From contig VZDJ01001050.1 of the NCBI GenBank assembly GCA_008694505.1, positions 248,001-312,000 on the forward strand: a DNA stretch of 64,000 nt, given 5' to 3'. A program made the translations under genes and the position numbers. Within the stretch, counting starts at the first letter, position 1. Each line of letters begins with the position of its first letter. The notes below the pieces were generated by a model. The model was not told where the DNA came from. It saw only the letters and a list, made by a program, of their open reading frames with translations, and made no database searches. Below, piece after piece: positions 38,086 to 51,091 of the stretch. The DNA is from Cyanoderma ruficeps. Taxonomy: Eukaryota > Chordata > Aves > Passeriformes > Timaliidae.

Positions 38086-38437
38086 CAAGTCACAAGTACT
38101 GGCACCAGTACTGACAGAATTGTAATAAAGTGCCATTCTCTTCTCTGGACAACAGAAAATAAATGGTTTTAAAGAGGAACAATTACAGGCATTCCAGCAG
38201 CAAAGCAGTTGCTTGATAAAATCTGGAACTGCTGCAAAATTACCCAAAATGGTAGAATAAAGTGTTGCTTTTGACTGATCTGAAATTTCTTTCAGCATTA
38301 GTAAAGCATAAAGGACAATTTGTCTGAGACCAGAAGGATTAGCAAAATGAAGAGGATTGTTTAATACCTTCACTACTTCTGTTAATTGGTTTCTTTGACC
38401 TGAGCAGTAAGACTTATGAAAAGACATCCACCCCATT
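38086..38437 (-). CDS. Possible coding segment of the inferred gene, limits unknown
   Basis: The minus strand is open for about 117 codons and contains NQLTEVVKVLNNPLHFANPS and RQIVLYALLMLKEISDQSK, which look like paired helices of an ARM- or HEAT-type solenoid. After FIKQLL the composition becomes less protein-like. A strong acceptor, CTTACTGCTCAG at 38400, is present, but its phase does not follow the exon at 39848. A weaker acceptor at CATAAG would fit. No donor stands out. It could be an exon, an exon fragment or chance. Confidence 0.35.
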
Positions 38438-38784
38438 CTTCTGAAGTCCTATCTCTACACACTCCCACCAATGATAATTGGATAATATTCCCTCATGCAC
38501 AAAGAAAGATAACCTAAGAAAGGTAAAACTTGATTTAAAAGGGGCTAAGCATGGTTGGGCTAACACAAATTTCTAGAATCACTCTATCCTACAGAGTAAA
38601 TAAATACTTTATCCTATAAAGTATTTAATCCCTAAAATACATCACCAATTCCTGGTTATATCAGATGCTAATGTGCCACTGCTTCTGTTAAACCACAATC
38701 GGTTAAACACCAAGATGTATAAGCCCTTGAAAATAGAAGACCTAAAAGTCAACAAAATTACAGAAGAGGTGAAACTGAAAGTCA

Positions 38785-39181
38785 AAGTGAGTCATCTGAT
38801 CCAATCTCCCTGCTCAAGTGGGGTCATCTCACAGCACATTGCACAGGAGTGTTTCCGGATGGTTCTTGAATATCTTCAGGTAGGGAAACTCCACAACCTT
38901 TCTGGACAATCTATTCCAGTGCTCAGTCACTGCACTGTAAAGAAGTACCTCGTCATGCTCATGTGGAGCTTCCTGTGTGTCAGTTTGTGCCCATTGCATT
39001 TTGTGCTATTGCTTGGCAGAACTGAGCAGAGCCTGGATCCATCCACTGACACCCTCCCTTCAGACACTTGTATATAATAATGAGGTCCCCTCTGTATCAT
39101 CTCTTCTTAAGACTGAGCAGGTTCAGCTCCCTGAGCCTTTCCCTGTAAGACAGATGGTCTAGCCCCTTAATCATCTTGGTA
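38785..39181 (-). mobile_element. CR1 3' fragment
   Basis: Inverted CR1 sequence in clear order: CCTGCTCAAGTGGGGTCATC, GGGAAACTCCACAACCTTTC, TCTATTCCAGTGCTCAGTCA, GTGTGTCAGTTTGTGCCCAT, AATGAGGTCCCCTCTGTATC and GCTCCCTGAGCCTTTCCC. The terminal repeats at the left end are missing and the 5' side is truncated at about 39181. The two plus-strand open frames here are shadows. Confidence 0.92.
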
Positions 39182-39847
39182 GGTAAAATTTGCTGCAGTT
39201 TTAAATTATCTGTTTTTTTTTATTTCATATTAAAGCCTGATTAAGCATGACTCTCAAGTTATCTACTTCCACACACTTTTCTTCAAAAATACCAGCTCCT
39301 AGACAACATGGAATCCTTCAGACCTGAAATAAATACCTTGCCAAACATATACAGAAGAGAGTGAAAATACATCTTTCATAAAACTGTTTTCCCTGTTTAT
39401 TAGATTTCTTGGCACATTTAATAAAATTATTCCTTTCAAAGCCTTATTTTTTTTTACATCACCTACAAATTTGTCTTTATTTATTCATATTTACTAAAAA
39501 ATAATTTCTCTTTGCATGTACAAAGCAAACAATGGTAACAATTTAGACTAAAAATAATGAATAAGAAAAATTACCATTAGAAAGCAAGAGACCAATCTGT
39601 GTGTCTTTTGAAAAAGTTTATCTTTAAATAATGAAAACATATATACATTGACATCCATGAATCCTCCCTATGAACAAGTCTTTATTACATGGAATTTACA
39701 ATATTTTTAGGGTAACGTTTTTGTGTCAAAACATCTCATTTCATTACTTTATATAGATTAATGAAGCAGAATGAAAGACCTATCAGAAAAATCTGTATTC
39801 ATGAATAATTTCTTATAAAATGTTTCAGAATAATAGAAGATTCCTAC

Positions 39848-39967
39848 CGGGTCTTCTGTTTTGTGGTTATTCAGCAAATCAGATAGGAAATCATCATGAA
39901 GACTTTCTCTCCGAATCAATGTAAATTCACGTAGGAAAACTGCTCCTTGATTTTGGTCTCCAAAAAC
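39848..39967 (-). CDS. Coding exon, 40 codons (inferred gene)
   Basis: On the minus strand exactly one of three frames is open across 120 bases. It begins VFGDQNQGAVFLREFTLIRR and continues ESLHDDFLSDLLNNHKTEDP. The acceptor is good (CATTTTCTTTCTAG, with a likely branch point upstream) and the donor is GTAGGA. Phase is 0 at both ends and agrees with the exons at 45775 and 33552. The peptide mixes charged and hydrophobic residues and looks like part of a soluble protein with helices. I do not recognise the family. No other open frame was reported here because the segment lacks a start codon. Confidence 0.75.
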
Positions 39968-42150
39968 CTAGAAAGAAAATGTGATATTAGGAAATGGAAA
40001 ATTTTAATTATGTCATAGACATGATCCTAACATCCAGGAAAATATGACTAGAAGAATAAAAGAGCAGTTAATGGTCCTCTGTCTTCTACTACACTTGTTC
40101 TAGCCAGACAACATTGCCACTAATGAGAAAACTGACATGCATTTAAAGAATGTCAGTACAGTTATAAATAATTTCCTTTTACATGAAATTCTGTTGTGGA
40201 AGAAGTTTCTATATTGTTATTTACATCTATGGTTTATAAGACAGTTAACATTTAAAAACTCTTTTGTGAAAAAGTTAATATTGAAATTGTATTTTTTACT
40301 TTGTGAAACAGATAATGTTTGTACAGCATTTTGACTGCTCTATCATAAGAAGATAAAGCTTAAAACTTTGAAGAGACAGAAAAAATCTTTTTAAGTACTT
40401 CAGCAAGCAAACTCCAATATGCACATACATTCAAAATCATTTAAACTAACTTTGTGTCTATTGTTTTTCAGCATATATATATATATATATGAGCTACCTG
40501 AGTTAGAGGTTGGTTCATAAGTGGTTGACTAACCAATTACAATCCAAATGTCCTAGGTAAAATTATGACATTTTTATAGATTTCAGAAATAAATAATGAT
40601 AACAAATCCACATTCTTCAAGTTCGCACATCCATTTTTTCTTTGGTTGTTCAAGCTGAAGAACTTTTTCAGGCATAACATAAATTTAAAATTTTGGAAAC
40701 CGGTGAGATATCAGAGGGGGTTTTGGAACATGTCAGAACATTGTTGTTTCATGAGACTGACTCTAAAAAATTCCACTACAGGTGAAATATCCATAAATTT
40801 TGTTAACAATCAAGAACAGGGACTGTATTATATCTGGAAATCTAGTGGATTTTTCAGTTACCAGAACTTCACAACTTATTTGAAAGGTCATTTAGTTTGA
40901 GAGAACAGTATGTTTTATTGAAATGACTAAGTAAGAATACTTCATTGTTTGACAACAGTGACCACAACACTAGTGTGAATTAGGCAAATGCAACTACCAG
41001 AAATAATTTATTTATATGAGGTTCTTGTTTATGTTCCAGAAAAATAAAAAGTATCTGTTTATGTTATCCATCTCATAGATGGATACTATATATGTTACTA
41101 TAATATACTACAATGAGGAATAGAGGATATAGTATTTCCTCACTAAGATAAGCACAGTACTTATAAATAGACCATTATTACTCACAAGAGTTGCAATTAC
41201 TACCTTTTACTAACAAGCAAGTCCATGGTCTGCTGCTTTTATTATTATTATCTATTCATCATTCTGTGTAGCGAGGTGCCATAGTTAAGCTGTCTCTACT
41301 TATTCTAGCTGAGAAGTTCAAAGGGACTGTGAGTAACATGACATTGTAGTGTCCAGCAGAAGAATGAAGCATAGATTTGCCTTCCCTACAAGTGAGTTGG
41401 TATTGCCTCTTTGGAGGAGGCAATCCTCCCTGCCAGCTAGGAACTGAGATAAGAGCTTCTGTAAAGCTAGGGCAACTATAATGGGCTGACTAGAAGAAGA
41501 TAATCTAATTTACAGGGAGGATAAGAATATCTTTCTATGAAGTGAGTAATGGGAAGAATTAAGAGAATTCTTAATACAATGAATCCAAATTCAGAATCCC
41601 TGAATCCCAACTATATGCTCCTAAATGCAATAGATGTTTTCTTTGATGTAAAATTCTTGCCTTTAGTAGTGACATAGAGGGCACCTAATTCTTCCGGTTG
41701 CTTGGAGATCCTCTGCTGTAAATTTTTAGGTTTTTTTTTTAAAAAGAACACAAGAAGAAAAAGACCATCCCATAATAGGAATAGAATTACAGGAGTAGCA
41801 TTTTAAAATTTATAGTTAGCTTCCCATTTTGTGGATAACATTGAGAAATATACCCACTGATTTTATTCTTATCGAGTCATAACAATAAAGAATCCTCAGG
41901 GGTGTCTGAGAAAGAAACATGCATGTTCCCCAAAGAGAAAGAAGCTCTATTACAGACACGAATACTTTTTGGACAAATCTTTATCTTACAAGTAAAAATG
42001 TTCTTGAAATAGGTCATACTTCATAAAAATGTTTCAACTCAAGATTGGGAAAAAATGTTCAAATAGTTAAAGTTATTTCAAGAAAGGAAATCTGTACTTT
42101 TATTTTACTTTTAAATAATAGCATCTACTTGTGATCAGCAAATCTAATGA
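39968..42150. other. Intronic sequence, no repeat or exon recognised
   Basis: Contains an 18-bp AT microsatellite at 40473-40490 and small chance hairpins (for example TATCCATCT/AGATGGATA at 41065-41085). At 41170 the minus strand has a perfect GTGAGT donor after a short open stretch, but no acceptor. Confidence 0.45.
40473..40490. repeat. AT dinucleotide microsatellite
   Basis: Nine uninterrupted AT units. Confidence 0.95.
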
Positions 42151-42154
42151 TAAA

Positions 42155-42945
42155 ATTATAATGTTATAGAATTGTTTAAGTTAGAAAAGATTTAAAAGAT
42201 CATGTAGTCCAACTTTTAACCCAGCACTGCCAAGTCCACCACTAAACCAAGTCCCTAAGAGCCTCATCCAGATGTCTTTTAATACCTGGAGGGAGGATTT
42301 TTAAATACCTCATGGTGACTCCATCATGTGCCTGGGCAGCCAGTTCCAATGCTTGTCAACTTTTTCTGTGATGAGTTTTCCTAATATCTAATCTAAATTT
42401 TCCCTGGCAAAACTTGAGGCCATTTCCTCTTATCCTATTGCTTATTACCTGGAGAAGTGGTTAAGACTGAGACTTCTTTTCTCCAGGCTAAATACCCTCA
42501 GCTACCCTAACCCTTTCCTCATGAGACTTGTGCTCCAGACCCTTCATCATCTCCATTGTCCATCTCTGGACATGCTCCAGCATGTCAATGTCTTCCAAAA
42601 GACCCAAAACTGAGCACAGAATTTGAGGTGTGGCCTCACAAGCACCAAGTACCGGGGGACAATCACTGTCCTGGTCCTGCTGGGCACACTATTGCTGGTA
42701 CAGGCCAGGATGCCAGTGGCCTTCTTGGCCACCTGGGCACAGCTGGCTCATGTTCAGCCACTGTCACCAGCACCCCCAGGTCTTTTACCTATTGGGCAGC
42801 TTTCCAGCCACTGTCCTGCCAGCCTGTGGTGCCACTTAGGGTAGTTGTGACCCAAGTGCGTGACACAGTAGCAGGCCTTGTTAAACATCATACTATTGGC
42901 CTTGTCCCACCAATCCAGCCTGTCCAGATCCCTGTGTTACTAATT
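42155..42945 (-). mobile_element. CR1 fragment, about 0.8 kb
   Basis: An inverted CR1 of the type with the tail 'TAGAATTG...AGATCATGTAGTCCAAC'. In order: CAGCACTGCCAAGTCCACCA, GTGCCTGGGCAGCCAGTTCC, TTGAGGCCATTTCCTCTTAT, CTCATGAGACTTGTGCTCCA, GCCACTGTCACCAGCACCCC and GATCCAGCCTGTCC-like sequence at the right end. Coding parts of the second open reading frame are included but shifted and stopped. The open frames at 42547-42972 on both strands are its shadows. Confidence 0.93.
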
Positions 42946-43502
42946 TCAGAAGCCAAATTACAAACAATGTAAGGAGTCACTTTGTCACCAATGATCCACC
43001 TCCCTATTTGCGTAGTTTGTTCTCATAAAAATATACCCAGATTCCAAAAATTCTTTTCCTTATAAGAGCAGTTTGCTGTTATTAAAATTTCAATCTGTTT
43101 TTCAAAATAAATGAAATCTCTTGATAAAGAATGCAAACACGATATCAATAATCTCAATAAGGTATTGCTAATCTTTAAAACTTAACTGTCTACCATATCA
43201 GCATTAATGCCCTGACTAATTGTAATTACATAGGTGTGAAATAGGTATCAGAGGCACTATTCCAAAAGAAGTGACAGAGTTAAGTAGTCAAAAAAAACCC
43301 CAAACATTGGGATTCTGAAGCTGAAGGACAAGATGAGAAATAAAAGACCCAGAAGAGCAGTTATGAAAGAATGAAAATAAAGAAAGAATGAAAAGAATAT
43401 TTTTCTACTAATTTAGCAAATATGAATGGTAGAGTCTTGAAAAAAATGAAGAGGACTGAAAGTAAGTGGTCATCTAAAGAAGGTCATTCTGATAACCTGA
43501 TT

Positions 43503-44004
43503 TGTTGCGGTGCGTGTTTCGGGTTTTTCCAATGTTCTGTATGTTTGTAATAGTTCTGTCCCAATCCCCCCCTTAAACCCCCCCCGATGGTGTGGCCCTC
43601 AACCCCCTCTGTCAAACACCCTGCTAGAGTTAGAAGATTCTGGGGATGAAGCCCCTGATTTGTCCAGGTAAATTAGATGCCACCTACATCTATTGCCTTT
43701 ATATTACACCTTACTGACAATTGGTCCCTGGCCCTTCCCTGCCCAAGAGATCTCCCTGGTACTTAAGGTAAGCCCAGAGGAATTTCCTCGCCCTTGCAAC
43801 TGGGATCTAGGACCCTCTCTGCCTTCCATCTGCCCTTGAGAGGTTTTCTGGAGAAATAAACCATCCGAACCCAGCGAGAGCCACTCTTTTTTCACACGCC
43901 CCATTCCAAGCTTCAGCCTGAGATCCAGGACCAACAAACCTCTGACCTATAGAATCCCGGGGCGAGCTAGCCGGTAAAGCAGCCCCAGAAAGGGAATTTC
44001 TATA
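43503..44004 (+). mobile_element. Solo LTR, 502 bp, with 6-bp target duplication
   Basis: It starts TGTTGCGGTGCGTG and ends TTTCTATA, most simply a mutated TTTCTACA, which would be inverted to the start. The flanks carry a perfect 6-bp duplication, CTGATT, at 43497-43502 and 44005-44010. Inside are CCAAT at 43529-43533, a CTTAAGG box near 43763 and AATAAA at 43855-43860, followed by a CpG-bearing U5. The 6-bp duplication is typical of ERVK (class II) elements. No viral genes remain. The minus-strand open frames at 43704-44013 are shadows. Confidence 0.85.
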
Positions 44005-44010
44005 CTGATT

Positions 44011-45774
44011 CATATAATATATTTTTCTGCTTTGAATAGTAGCTCACTCAGGGTTCACTTTAACTCATCATCTGATAAAACATACTTCAATAGAATATCT
44101 TCATCCTTACTGAGAGAGCTGGAATCAAAGATCCATCCATTAAATATCATCCATTAAAGATGAGTGTCAGTAAATTGGAATAATGTCCTGAGAGACTGTT
44201 TTCCATTTTTCAAGTTTTCATTGAAGTCTTGGCTACATATATATGACCCTTTATTTCTCTCAGGAAACCTATTTTGATCGTAACTCAGCCATCATATTTG
44301 ACATCTATCTTTCAGTTCAGTTTATGATCAGACAAGCTTAGAAAATATCTCCAAAAATATCCCAAAGTAGCCTTTCTTAAAGAGTGAGCAAACCATACAA
44401 AGAAACAGTGGCCTGACAGAAATCTGACTGCTACCAGCAGCAGTCATAAGCATGAATATGTGACTTTTCAAGAATTTCCAAACAACATTGTAAATGAAGT
44501 TTCACTAGTGTACATGAAAATCAAAGGCATATAATTGAAGTTTTTCAGCATGAGGAAGGTATCTCGGTATTCAGTTGCTCAACTGACTTTGCAAAGGAGC
44601 CTTTTATGAAATTGATACGAGATAAAATTCCTGCAAATACCTAAGCAATTTTTTCCTCATTTTTCAGTTTCTATCTCCCTTAAATCAATACAAAACATTT
44701 TTTTTTTATTAGATCCGGTGGTGTGAGTCTGTATGGAGAAATCTTTGAGGAATCAGCCTGATAAATACATAATTAGAAAATAAAAGACCCAACACAAAAC
44801 AGCAGATGAAAGGATGTATCCCAGCCAAAAATTTTCTTGCAGTTTATTACTGCCCCACTGTGGAACTAGGTCCATTAATTTTGCTGTGATTAACAACAAA
44901 GTAAACTACTAATAATTATTGTTAGCAAGGTAGAATAGTAATATTTTGCTGAATTTACAAGGCACAAGACTAACAACACAGGCTTGGAATATGATGCAAA
45001 TAATCACAGTACCTTTAATATCACCTTTCCCAGCACAGATGAAGAGTTTCAAAGTACCTCGTTCCAAAGCAAAAATATCAAATGTGGCCTCAAATACTTA
45101 TAATTAACCATTTAAACACATTCCACAAATAGTTTCAAGGTGCCAGTTGCTCTGTTGAAGCTTTTTGTATTTTGCATTTTCAAAGTCTAAAGCACACAGG
45201 AAATTGTGACTACCATCAAAACTAGAGGAAAAAATTATCTGATTATTAAAAATAGTTCTTCTGATATAATTGTTAAAAAAATCAGATTTTTAAAGTTTTC
45301 CCTTTTTTTATCAACAGGCCTACAGTGTTGTGACAATGAGAAGAGGGTTACTTTCCTAAGCAGCACTATGAATCTCTTGATTTTCTTGACAGAAACCAAC
45401 TAAAACAGGAAACATTATGGAATTTAAGGTATTAGTTATCAGAAAGGGTAGCAGTGACATTTATAGTGAGGGATGAGAAATGCAGTCTTTTAACAAGCTA
45501 AGTTATTGTATTTTGCCTTTTTTTAGACTAAACTGCACTCCAAACAGCATAAAAACTTGTGCATGTATTTCAACTCTGAATTAATCTCCATAAAACCTAA
45601 CAACAACATTCCGCTATACTGCTCACCCTTCCAAGAGTGCCGCACTTTTATATGGGTGACAAGAGCTTTACTGCATCCTTCAGTCCTCCCAATCATGCAA
45701 GAAGGAAAAGCTTCCCAGAAGACTCAAGGGTGTGTATAAGCAGCTGCTAACTGTCAAATAAACTTGATTCCTAC
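44011..45774. other. Intronic sequence, no feature recognised
   Basis: AT-rich. The plus-strand open frames at 45206-45403 and 45557-45739 have no supporting splice sites. Confidence 0.45.
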
Positions 45775-45903
45775 CACTGTTGCCTCAAGAAATTGTTTAA
45801 CAGAATCTCGTAGGGAATTCTGAAATAAGAAATTATTACCATTTGCTTTAATCTGCCACAGTTTTGTGCTGCAATCTTCAGTCAAACGTTCTTTTTCTTT
45901 TTT
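45775..45903 (-). CDS. Coding exon, 43 codons (inferred gene)
   Basis: The minus strand reads KKEKERLTEDCSTKLWQIKA, then NGNNFLFQNSLRDSVKQFLE and ATV over exactly 129 bases. The acceptor lies behind a long pyrimidine tract and a TCTAAT branch-like site (CATTTTGGAG). The donor is GTAGGA, the same hexamer as at the exon at 39848. Phase is 0 at both ends, so it joins the exons at 52323 and 39848 without a shift. The sequence is charged at its start and helical after it. A second acceptor-like site (TTATTTCAG) lies inside and could shorten the exon by 28 codons. Confidence 0.7.
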
Positions 45904-48900
45904 CTCCAAAATGAAATTAGAAAAGGGATAGGTAGAGGGGGGCAAAAGTCCAATACCAAATCCTAAATTCAGAAGCAGTTATAGTCCGGCTCCAAATCTA
46001 AACTCTGAAAGCTGTTTGTCTTTACCAAAGTCCATGAAAGAATTTAAAATATGCAGAAACATTACTGCCCAATTCTGCCACTGTTAATCATTCTGAACAC
46101 TTTTCATTCCTCCGTGGAGACCCAGAAAGCTATGCAGAATTTAAAATCTATTCTGCATGTCACCTTCTCGGAATTTCTTGCACATGAGCACACTATTTTT
46201 TTTAAGAGAAATACATCCTAAAGGATTTATTTCTCCCTATTTAATTAAGGACATCATACTCCAAGTGCTATGTTTCTCTATTAAATGTTTCAGAAATGCT
46301 CAACATTTTCCAAAACAATTTTTAAAATCCTGATAGGGAAAGGCAGATTCAGGTGAACAGAGGCACTGTGTCAATGCATTTGTAAAAGCATTTAAAATTT
46401 TAAGTGTTTGCTGTCATTCAGTCAACTCTTGCTTTAAATCAAAGACTAGAAGAATCCATAAGAGAGATAAGGTAGAATCCAAAGTAAAAATCTGATATTT
46501 AGACAGAAGTAGCAACAGCTCTAGCTTAGATTTTTCTTTCTCTTTCATCCTTTCTGTCTCACAGGTTAGACCCTAGAGCTGTGAAGATGACTGTTCTCCC
46601 CATGAAAAATCCCTTCCCTTCCATGAAATTTAATTTTCTTTGTATTACTTCAAGCAAATGATTTTATTGCCAAAACAAAAATGACAAAACAATAAACCTT
46701 TTCTTTTTATTTCATTTTTATGATGTTAGCCAAGACGATATGTTTCATTTCTAAACCACTGTTTTAAAGTTAAAGAAAACTGTGATCATCCACATGTCAT
46801 GGCATTAAGCTCCCAGTGCTTAATGTCCTGTGACATTCCCATGCATATTGGAAATGACAAATGGGAAGTGACAAATGTGGTGGTCATGTGAGTGTAGTTA
46901 GTTTTCATATAAGCCTTTCCATTACAGGTATGCTGGACAGTAACTCTCTGTTATGGGTATGCTGGAGTGGTGTCACTACACAGAAAATATTTATTACCAT
47001 GTGGGAAGAAAAAAGAAAACTCAGATGATTGTACACACAACTCTCATGCAGTCACAGTGAATAGAGAGGGCATAAGAAAGTAGTCAGATTTGCAGCAGGC
47101 TAACTGTGGTCTGTTCTTCACCTTCAATTCTTTACCACCCTTGGCAAAGATTCAGCACCTCTGCTGAAGGTGGAAGAGACTGTTCCACGTCTAAGCTAAC
47201 TGCTGTCAGCACATTTCTTTCTATCTTTCCTATAGGTAAGGTTTGAAGAGAAGTTCTCTTTGTTTATGTAGATTTTTTTTTTCTTAAGGTAACCTTTGGA
47301 GGTTGGCTTCACAGCTTTTCTTTTCACAGATAGATAACAGCTTGTTCTTGCCTTACAACCTGTACATTTTATGGCTTTGATTCTCAGCTTGCTAACTGTC
47401 TTTCAAATGGAAGAAAGGGTGGTCTATATTTATGAACTAAACCAATTCTAAGCCAACATTATTAATTACTGCAATATCTTCTTCTGATAGGTCAAAATAG
47501 GATTGCAGGTCCTAGACAGGAAAAGTTTTATGAGAGAAACAAAGAAACAAAAAGTCTTTACCCCCATGGAAAACAAGTTTTTCCTGAGACCTGATTATCA
47601 ACAATATTGCTTTCTGGTTACAGCCTTTCCAAACAGTGATAAAATTATAGTTACTGAATTAACAGCCAGTATTTTAGGAAGTTAGCTATTGTTTGTAGTG
47701 GGTTTGTAGATTCAGAATTTTTAAAGAGAGAAGAATGTTCTTGTTTGGCTTCTCTGAAGGTACTCATATGGTGCCTTAAAATACAAGCCCAAACAGCAAT
47801 GTGTTATTCAACAGGAATGTTTTATTCAACAGTGAAATGTTCCCACCAGAAATCTTTTTGCTAGTCTTGAAATATATTTAATCGTTTTTCTTTCCTCCTT
47901 GCCTTTCCACAGAGACTAAATTAATCATTATCTTAATGGTAATAGCCTGACTTTTTTTAAAGCTCTGTGAAGGAAATGTGGATTTGTGCTAATTATTTTC
48001 AGTTCTGAAACAACCACAATAGCAGAGTCCAGTTAATGTTTTGTTTGAAGGAATTATTTAAGCTCCATTTCAGTCTCTCATTATAAATGAACAAAAGAAA
48101 CAAAAAGTGATTTGCACTCAAGAATTAAAGCCTGAAGTGTCCCTCAGACAAAACCACCAGCTACTAACATTTTCAACAGACATTAGGAATGATGGGGGTA
48201 GATCTGTAAAGCATGCACACGCCTACACTTGACCCACAGAGTACCAACAAGAGAGAAAGGCAACATGGCCCCATTAAATGGAGAGGCAAAAATGCAAAAT
48301 GCACAAAGCTACAACAACCTGCTGCCAAGCAACCATAGGAAAAAAAAGAAAAAGAAAAAAAAGAAAGGAAAAACAGGGGAAGTGGAGAAAGTACAATAAA
48401 ATAAAAAAAAAAGTAGACTGTGGGGATAAAAAAGGTGAAGTACAATAGAAGCAAAACACCCAAAGCTATAGAATTCCTTTAAAATCCTGCGTATTAGAAC
48501 CTTTTTTCTGGCTGTAGTTAATGCAGAATGCATCAAGGGCAAAAAGCTTCATGACAAGAGCTGAAATTCTACTTCAGAACATTACCTAGTTTCTAATCTA
48601 CTGGACAAACAGGAGATATTTAAATGGGTATGGCTCCTCATCTTCATAAAAGTTATTAAAAAAAATTACAAATTTCTACTGTGTTTTGAGCAACATTGCT
48701 TCCAAGGACTACACAGATTTGCTTTCCAAAACAAGACAAATAAATACTATTATTCAAAATACTTGAAAGCAAACACACAAATTTCTATGATACAAAATTA
48801 AACAAAACCAAAATATGATGTCTGAACAATTAATTTTCTGCTGTTTCTTTTGCTGCCTTACTTGGTTGACCATGAATAAGTATGGAATTATTAACTCAAC

Positions 48901-51086
48901 TGTAATTATTTAGAAGCTGCATCAGTTTTTAAAAGGCCAGAATTAGTATGTGCCATGCAAGAATTTGGAGCGAGTAACAGCTTCAGAAATCATTCTACAA
49001 GCCTCAGTATGCTTGATTTATCAATGCATCTTGTCACTGATCTGCAGTATTTTCCTAAGGGACAGAATAGACCATAAACTATGTCAAATTGCATGAACAA
49101 ATAATCATCTGAGATTAGCAAAATCAGTCATTCCTAAATGTCATCTAATCAGCAGTAATGGATTTCAAATTATTATTAGCATGAAAGTAAGCATAAAATA
49201 AGACTTACTATTGTTTTGCAACATATATCACAATTAGTTGTGATATATGTTATTAAATTATCATATTCATTTATCATTAATTAATTATTTATAACAATTA
49301 AATTATAACAATTTATTTATCTTGCTATTTTTGAGCATGTTAGAAAAAAATTACAGTAATGCAACTTTCCAAAAGTGAGAAAATAAGAAATGACAAATAT
49401 GCATTCAGGAAAATAATGGAATTGATAATCTAATTTAATCCAGACACTGAATAATTTAAAGAAGTCATTATTTTTCTTCCTCTTTGAATCCCACTACTCA
49501 GAAGGGGTTTTTATTTCATCTATGGAATCTCTCAGCTTCCTTCAATTTTCTGTTTTGGAAGAACAAACTGGCAATTTCTTTAGAAGCCCTTCATCAAACT
49601 TCCTGGGAACTCTGAGCATGGAGTATTTTCATTATGAAAATAAAACTTTACAACTATAATCTTCACATTGTCTTCAGTGCTTGAATTTTGGGCTTTTGTG
49701 ACCCAGGACTGATAAGCAACACTTTTAAACAAAGGAATCAAACTACTCATTTGGCTTCTTCTTTTCAATATTAAATGTTTTTATGTTAGAGAATTATGAG
49801 CTCTGGTGAAAATTCACTTATCTGACATTATGGACATTGTCTCAAATCCTACTGACTTGGAGTTCAACTACTTACAAGGAAGGCCCTGAATATTCTTTAA
49901 AATCTTCATCACATTATTGTAAAATAAGGAAATTAGCAGAATTCTTCATGTGGGATTATTTATAAATATAGTAGTTTGTTTATTACTGTTTTGTTATTTG
50001 GTTGTGCCTCTGACCACCTCTATTTTATTAGGAACTAGAATTTCAGGAGTGATCCACCAGATTGCTAATGGCTATTACCTGTATAGTATTTTCTGCTAAT
50101 CAAATCTTACAGTATTTACTGCAATCTAGACATTTAGCTAATACAGTAGTAGAAAACAGTAGTAATGCTATCTTTACAACTTGCCATTCAATTAGATAGG
50201 TTTCAGTGCCTTCATTTCTTTACAACAAAGATCTTTATACTCCATTTATTCCAGATGAGTATGCTTTTTCTTGGCTGGGTACCAACCAACCATTGTTTCC
50301 AGTGACCGGTTTTGTTTGTACTTTGTCACCAGATTCATAAATTTTGTGACAGCTTGCAAAATACTGAAATAGAAACCATGATTTTCATATGTCTGTAAAA
50401 TATTAAGTTATCCAGTAGGAAAATTATGAGAATAAGTCACTCCATAGCATGAGATTTTTTTGCATGTCTTTATTCTGTGATTGTCATTTTAATAAAAGAC
50501 AATTCATATATTCTGAGGTATCTTTTTCTTCAAATTGTATTTTAGTTTAAAAATACTGTTCATTAAATCTGTGAGGTTTTCCTCCAGTGGCGACAGATTT
50601 TATTAACATTAGAGTCCTTTTCATTCTGAATAGTTTGTGAATATAGGAGGAGTTTGTGGTTTTTGTTTTCCTTTGGTGGTTAAAAACGACAAAGGTGTGT
50701 CTTTATAGGATTGGAGGTTCATTTAAACTATTGATTTTTTTCCAGCTGAAAAAGTACATCTGCTTTACAAAAATCCTTTTTTTTTTTTAATCACATGAGG
50801 ATTTTCTAATTATTTATTCAGTATTCCATACATATATCTTTTGGGCTGTACTGCTTAGGAGGTTACTACGTTTCTAATTTACTGTTGAAGATATTTTGAG
50901 GCTCTGTTATCTGAGTGCAGTGGCCACAGACACAGCAGCTGCCCAACACGAGATGGTGCTTGCAGCCAGATAACAGCTTCATCACACTGTTTCCAGCTAA
51001 ACCTCACTGCCTCTTTCAAGTAGAACCAACATCTCCCTCACTCCTTGTGTTACAGGGTGTCTCCCTATCTGGGCATAAAACACAGC
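45904..51086. other. Intronic sequence
   Basis: Holds an A-rich purine tract at 48338-48420, whose minus-strand open frames are artefacts, and the perfect hairpin at 49220. A possible extra exon lies at about 49659-49715 on the minus strand (acceptor TTGCTTATCAG, donor GTAAAG, reading SWVTKAQNSSTEDNVKIIV, phase 0 at both ends). It fits between its neighbours but is weak alone. The open frame at 47503-47685 on the plus strand has no context. Confidence 0.4.
49220..49251. repeat. Perfect inverted repeat, 14-bp arms, 4-base loop
   Basis: AACATATATCACAA, loop TTAG, then the exact reverse complement. It is the most perfect hairpin I noticed in the window. It sits in very AT-rich sequence, and nothing nearby suggests a gene or terminator role. 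Confidence 0.9.
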
Positions 51087-51091
51087 ACCCC

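Noticed and set aside
48173..48542. Minus-strand frames of 61-96 codons rich in Phe and Ser
   Set aside because: They arise from the A-rich purine tract at 48338-48420.
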